In this document: in pieces, positions 30,632 to 31,489 of the stretch
Layout of the letters: the number at the start of each line of letters is the position of its first letter
How positions within the stretch are numbered: the stretch's first letter is position 1
Source of the DNA: CAYNVS01 sp964400725
GTDB lineage: Bacteria; Myxococcota_A; SURF-8; CAYNVS01
Length of the DNA: 31,489 nt
Assembly: GCA_964400725.1 (NCBI GenBank)
Contig: CAYNVS010000037.1
Span: 1-31,489, forward strand
Direction: 5' to 3'
Notes under the pieces: generated by a model
The model's input: the letters and a program-made list of their open reading frames with translations, nothing else
Databases searched by the model: none
Told to the model about the DNA's origin: nothing
Position numbers and translations under genes: made by a program

Positions 30632-31489
30632 ATGTCGAAAAGATTTTTTATTATTTTGGCCGCCGCCGCGGCGCTAATTGCGCTTGCGTCGTGCAAGGTC
30701 GGCAAAGAAGACGTTGACAAATGGGGCGCAAGCGACTCCGAAGGCGGCCGCTTAATGAAGTTGACGCTTGACGCCAACGCCGAGCTCTCTCTAAGAGGCT
30801 ACGCGCTTGCGACTACCATAAAATCAAAAAAAATCGCGACGCTCGACGAAATCATTAAAACGATAGACGGCAAGGAACTTGTCGCGCTGATGACCGAAGC
30901 GGCTCCGGAATTAAAAAAAGCTCTGTTTGAAGGCGACCTGCGCGATCAGGCCGCAATTAAAGACTCGCTTTACGTAATGCTTGAAAGAAAAAACGACCAA
31001 AGTTTGAAAAACGTTCTGAAGGATATGATTATCGGCTGGTACGAAATCGACTTTCCTAAAAAAATGAACGCGGGAAGATACGCTTGGAACACAGTAGTCG
31101 CGATTTTCGGAAAGGACGGCGGCAAGTTTATCGGCAAGCTGTTCGGCGCCATAATGACGCAGTCTCAAACGCCTAAATACCTGAAAGACGTAGTCAAGTT
31201 AATAAAGATTGTGGACGACAAGGAAGTTTACGCCAAAGCGGACGACGCCTTTTCAAAACGGCTTGAAAAAGAATACCCTAACATCAGCAAGGACAGCGCG
31301 GAGCTGGCGTACGACATTAAAGGACCCGCGACGATTTCGGTTTTGGTAAAATACGTTACGGACGAAAAAATCGACGCGCAGATAAGGCTCGTTATACTTC
31401 AGGCTTTAGCCGAGGTAAAAGAGCCCAACGCGACGCTGCGGGCGGCCGCAATGAAATTCTTCATGGACGAAAAAGAATTCCGCGAGCTG
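30632..31489 (+). CDS. Lipoprotein of unknown function, cut by the window end
   Basis: The frame opens at ATG 30632, preceded by GGAGGG with suitable spacing, and remains open to the last base (286 codons). The N-terminus is a lipoprotein signal peptide: basic MSKR, a hydrophobic Ala/Leu/Ile core and lipobox LASC with lipidated C21. The rest is charged and helical, with possible HEAT-like helical pairs near the end (AQIRLVILQALAEVKEPNAT, then LRAAAMKFFMDEKEF), a pattern of armadillo/HEAT repeats. I do not recognise the family. The gene is transcribed away from the DUF4159/VWA pair. It may work with that envelope complex, but only position suggests this. Confidence 0.75.
   Translation, partial: MSKRFFIILAAAAALIALASCKVGKEDVDKWGASDSEGGRLMKLTLDANAELSLRGYALATTIKSKKIATLDEIIKTIDGKELVALMTEAAPELKKALFEGDLRDQAAIKDSLYVMLERKNDQSLKNVLKDMIIGWYEIDFPKKMNAGRYAWNTVVAIFGKDGGKFIGKLFGAIMTQSQTPKYLKDVVKLIKIVDDKEVYAKADDAFSKRLEKEYPNISKDSAELAYDIKGPATISVLVKYVTDEKIDAQIRLVILQALAEVKEPNATLRAAAMKFFMDEKEFREL

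Overview
The window looks like a chromosomal stretch of an uncultivated diderm (Gram-negative) bacterium that lives at least partly without oxygen. The diderm call rests on a signal-peptide outer-membrane beta-barrel ending in Phe, two lipoproteins with lipoboxes, and secreted Ig-like and glycosidase proteins. The anaerobic call rests on an oxygen-sensitive glycyl radical enzyme with its activase, and on a second radical SAM protein. The MglA/roadblock genes, the DUF4388-type protein and the VWA + DUF4159 pair resemble what is seen in Myxococcota/Desulfobacterota-like genomes, but sequence alone does not place the organism. Genes have moderate GC while spacers are very AT-rich. No rRNA, tRNA, CRISPR array, IS element or phage gene was seen.

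Layout. (1) 1-2088: end of a repetitive Ig-like surface protein, split by an in-frame TAG, followed by a strong terminator. (2) 2238-4211: HtpX membrane protease and an MnmA-like PP-loop tRNA-thiolation protein. (3) 4212-5343: about 1.1 kb of AT-rich DNA with nested inverted repeats and only tiny ORFs. (4) 5344-11186: a nine-gene, tightly packed operon: roadblock, V4R, V4R, cysteine-desulfurase-like PLP enzyme, a 108-aa unknown, a new-domain/roadblock fusion, roadblock, MglA GTPase and a DUF4388/roadblock-like protein. It ends in a strong terminator. (5) 11404-15758: a lipoprotein glycoside hydrolase (GH5, endoglycoceramidase-like, with large insertions) and an outer-membrane barrel, ending in a terminator. 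(6) 16047-17731: a radical SAM protein and DapB. (7) 17876-23742: a glycyl radical enzyme with a GCLE active-site motif, its activase, an FMN-type split-barrel protein and a DHA2-type MFS transporter. (8) 24146-27367: a zinc-ribbon/AAA ATPase/TPR protein and a HAD-IB phosphatase. (9) 30477-27388 on the minus strand: DUF4159 protein and a VWA/GATase-like membrane protein. (10) 30632-end: a divergent lipoprotein cut by the window edge.

The most interesting unit is the MglA operon. It carries one small Ras-like GTPase with four roadblock-type proteins, two V4R small-molecule-binding proteins with Cys/His clusters, and a PLP-dependent sulfur-transfer enzyme whose gene overlaps the next by ATGA. 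I read this as a candidate ligand- or sulfur/redox-responsive GTPase switch. The second is the glycyl-radical cluster, whose catalytic motif and transporter neighbour fit an arylacetate-decarboxylase-like or other uncharacterised activity.
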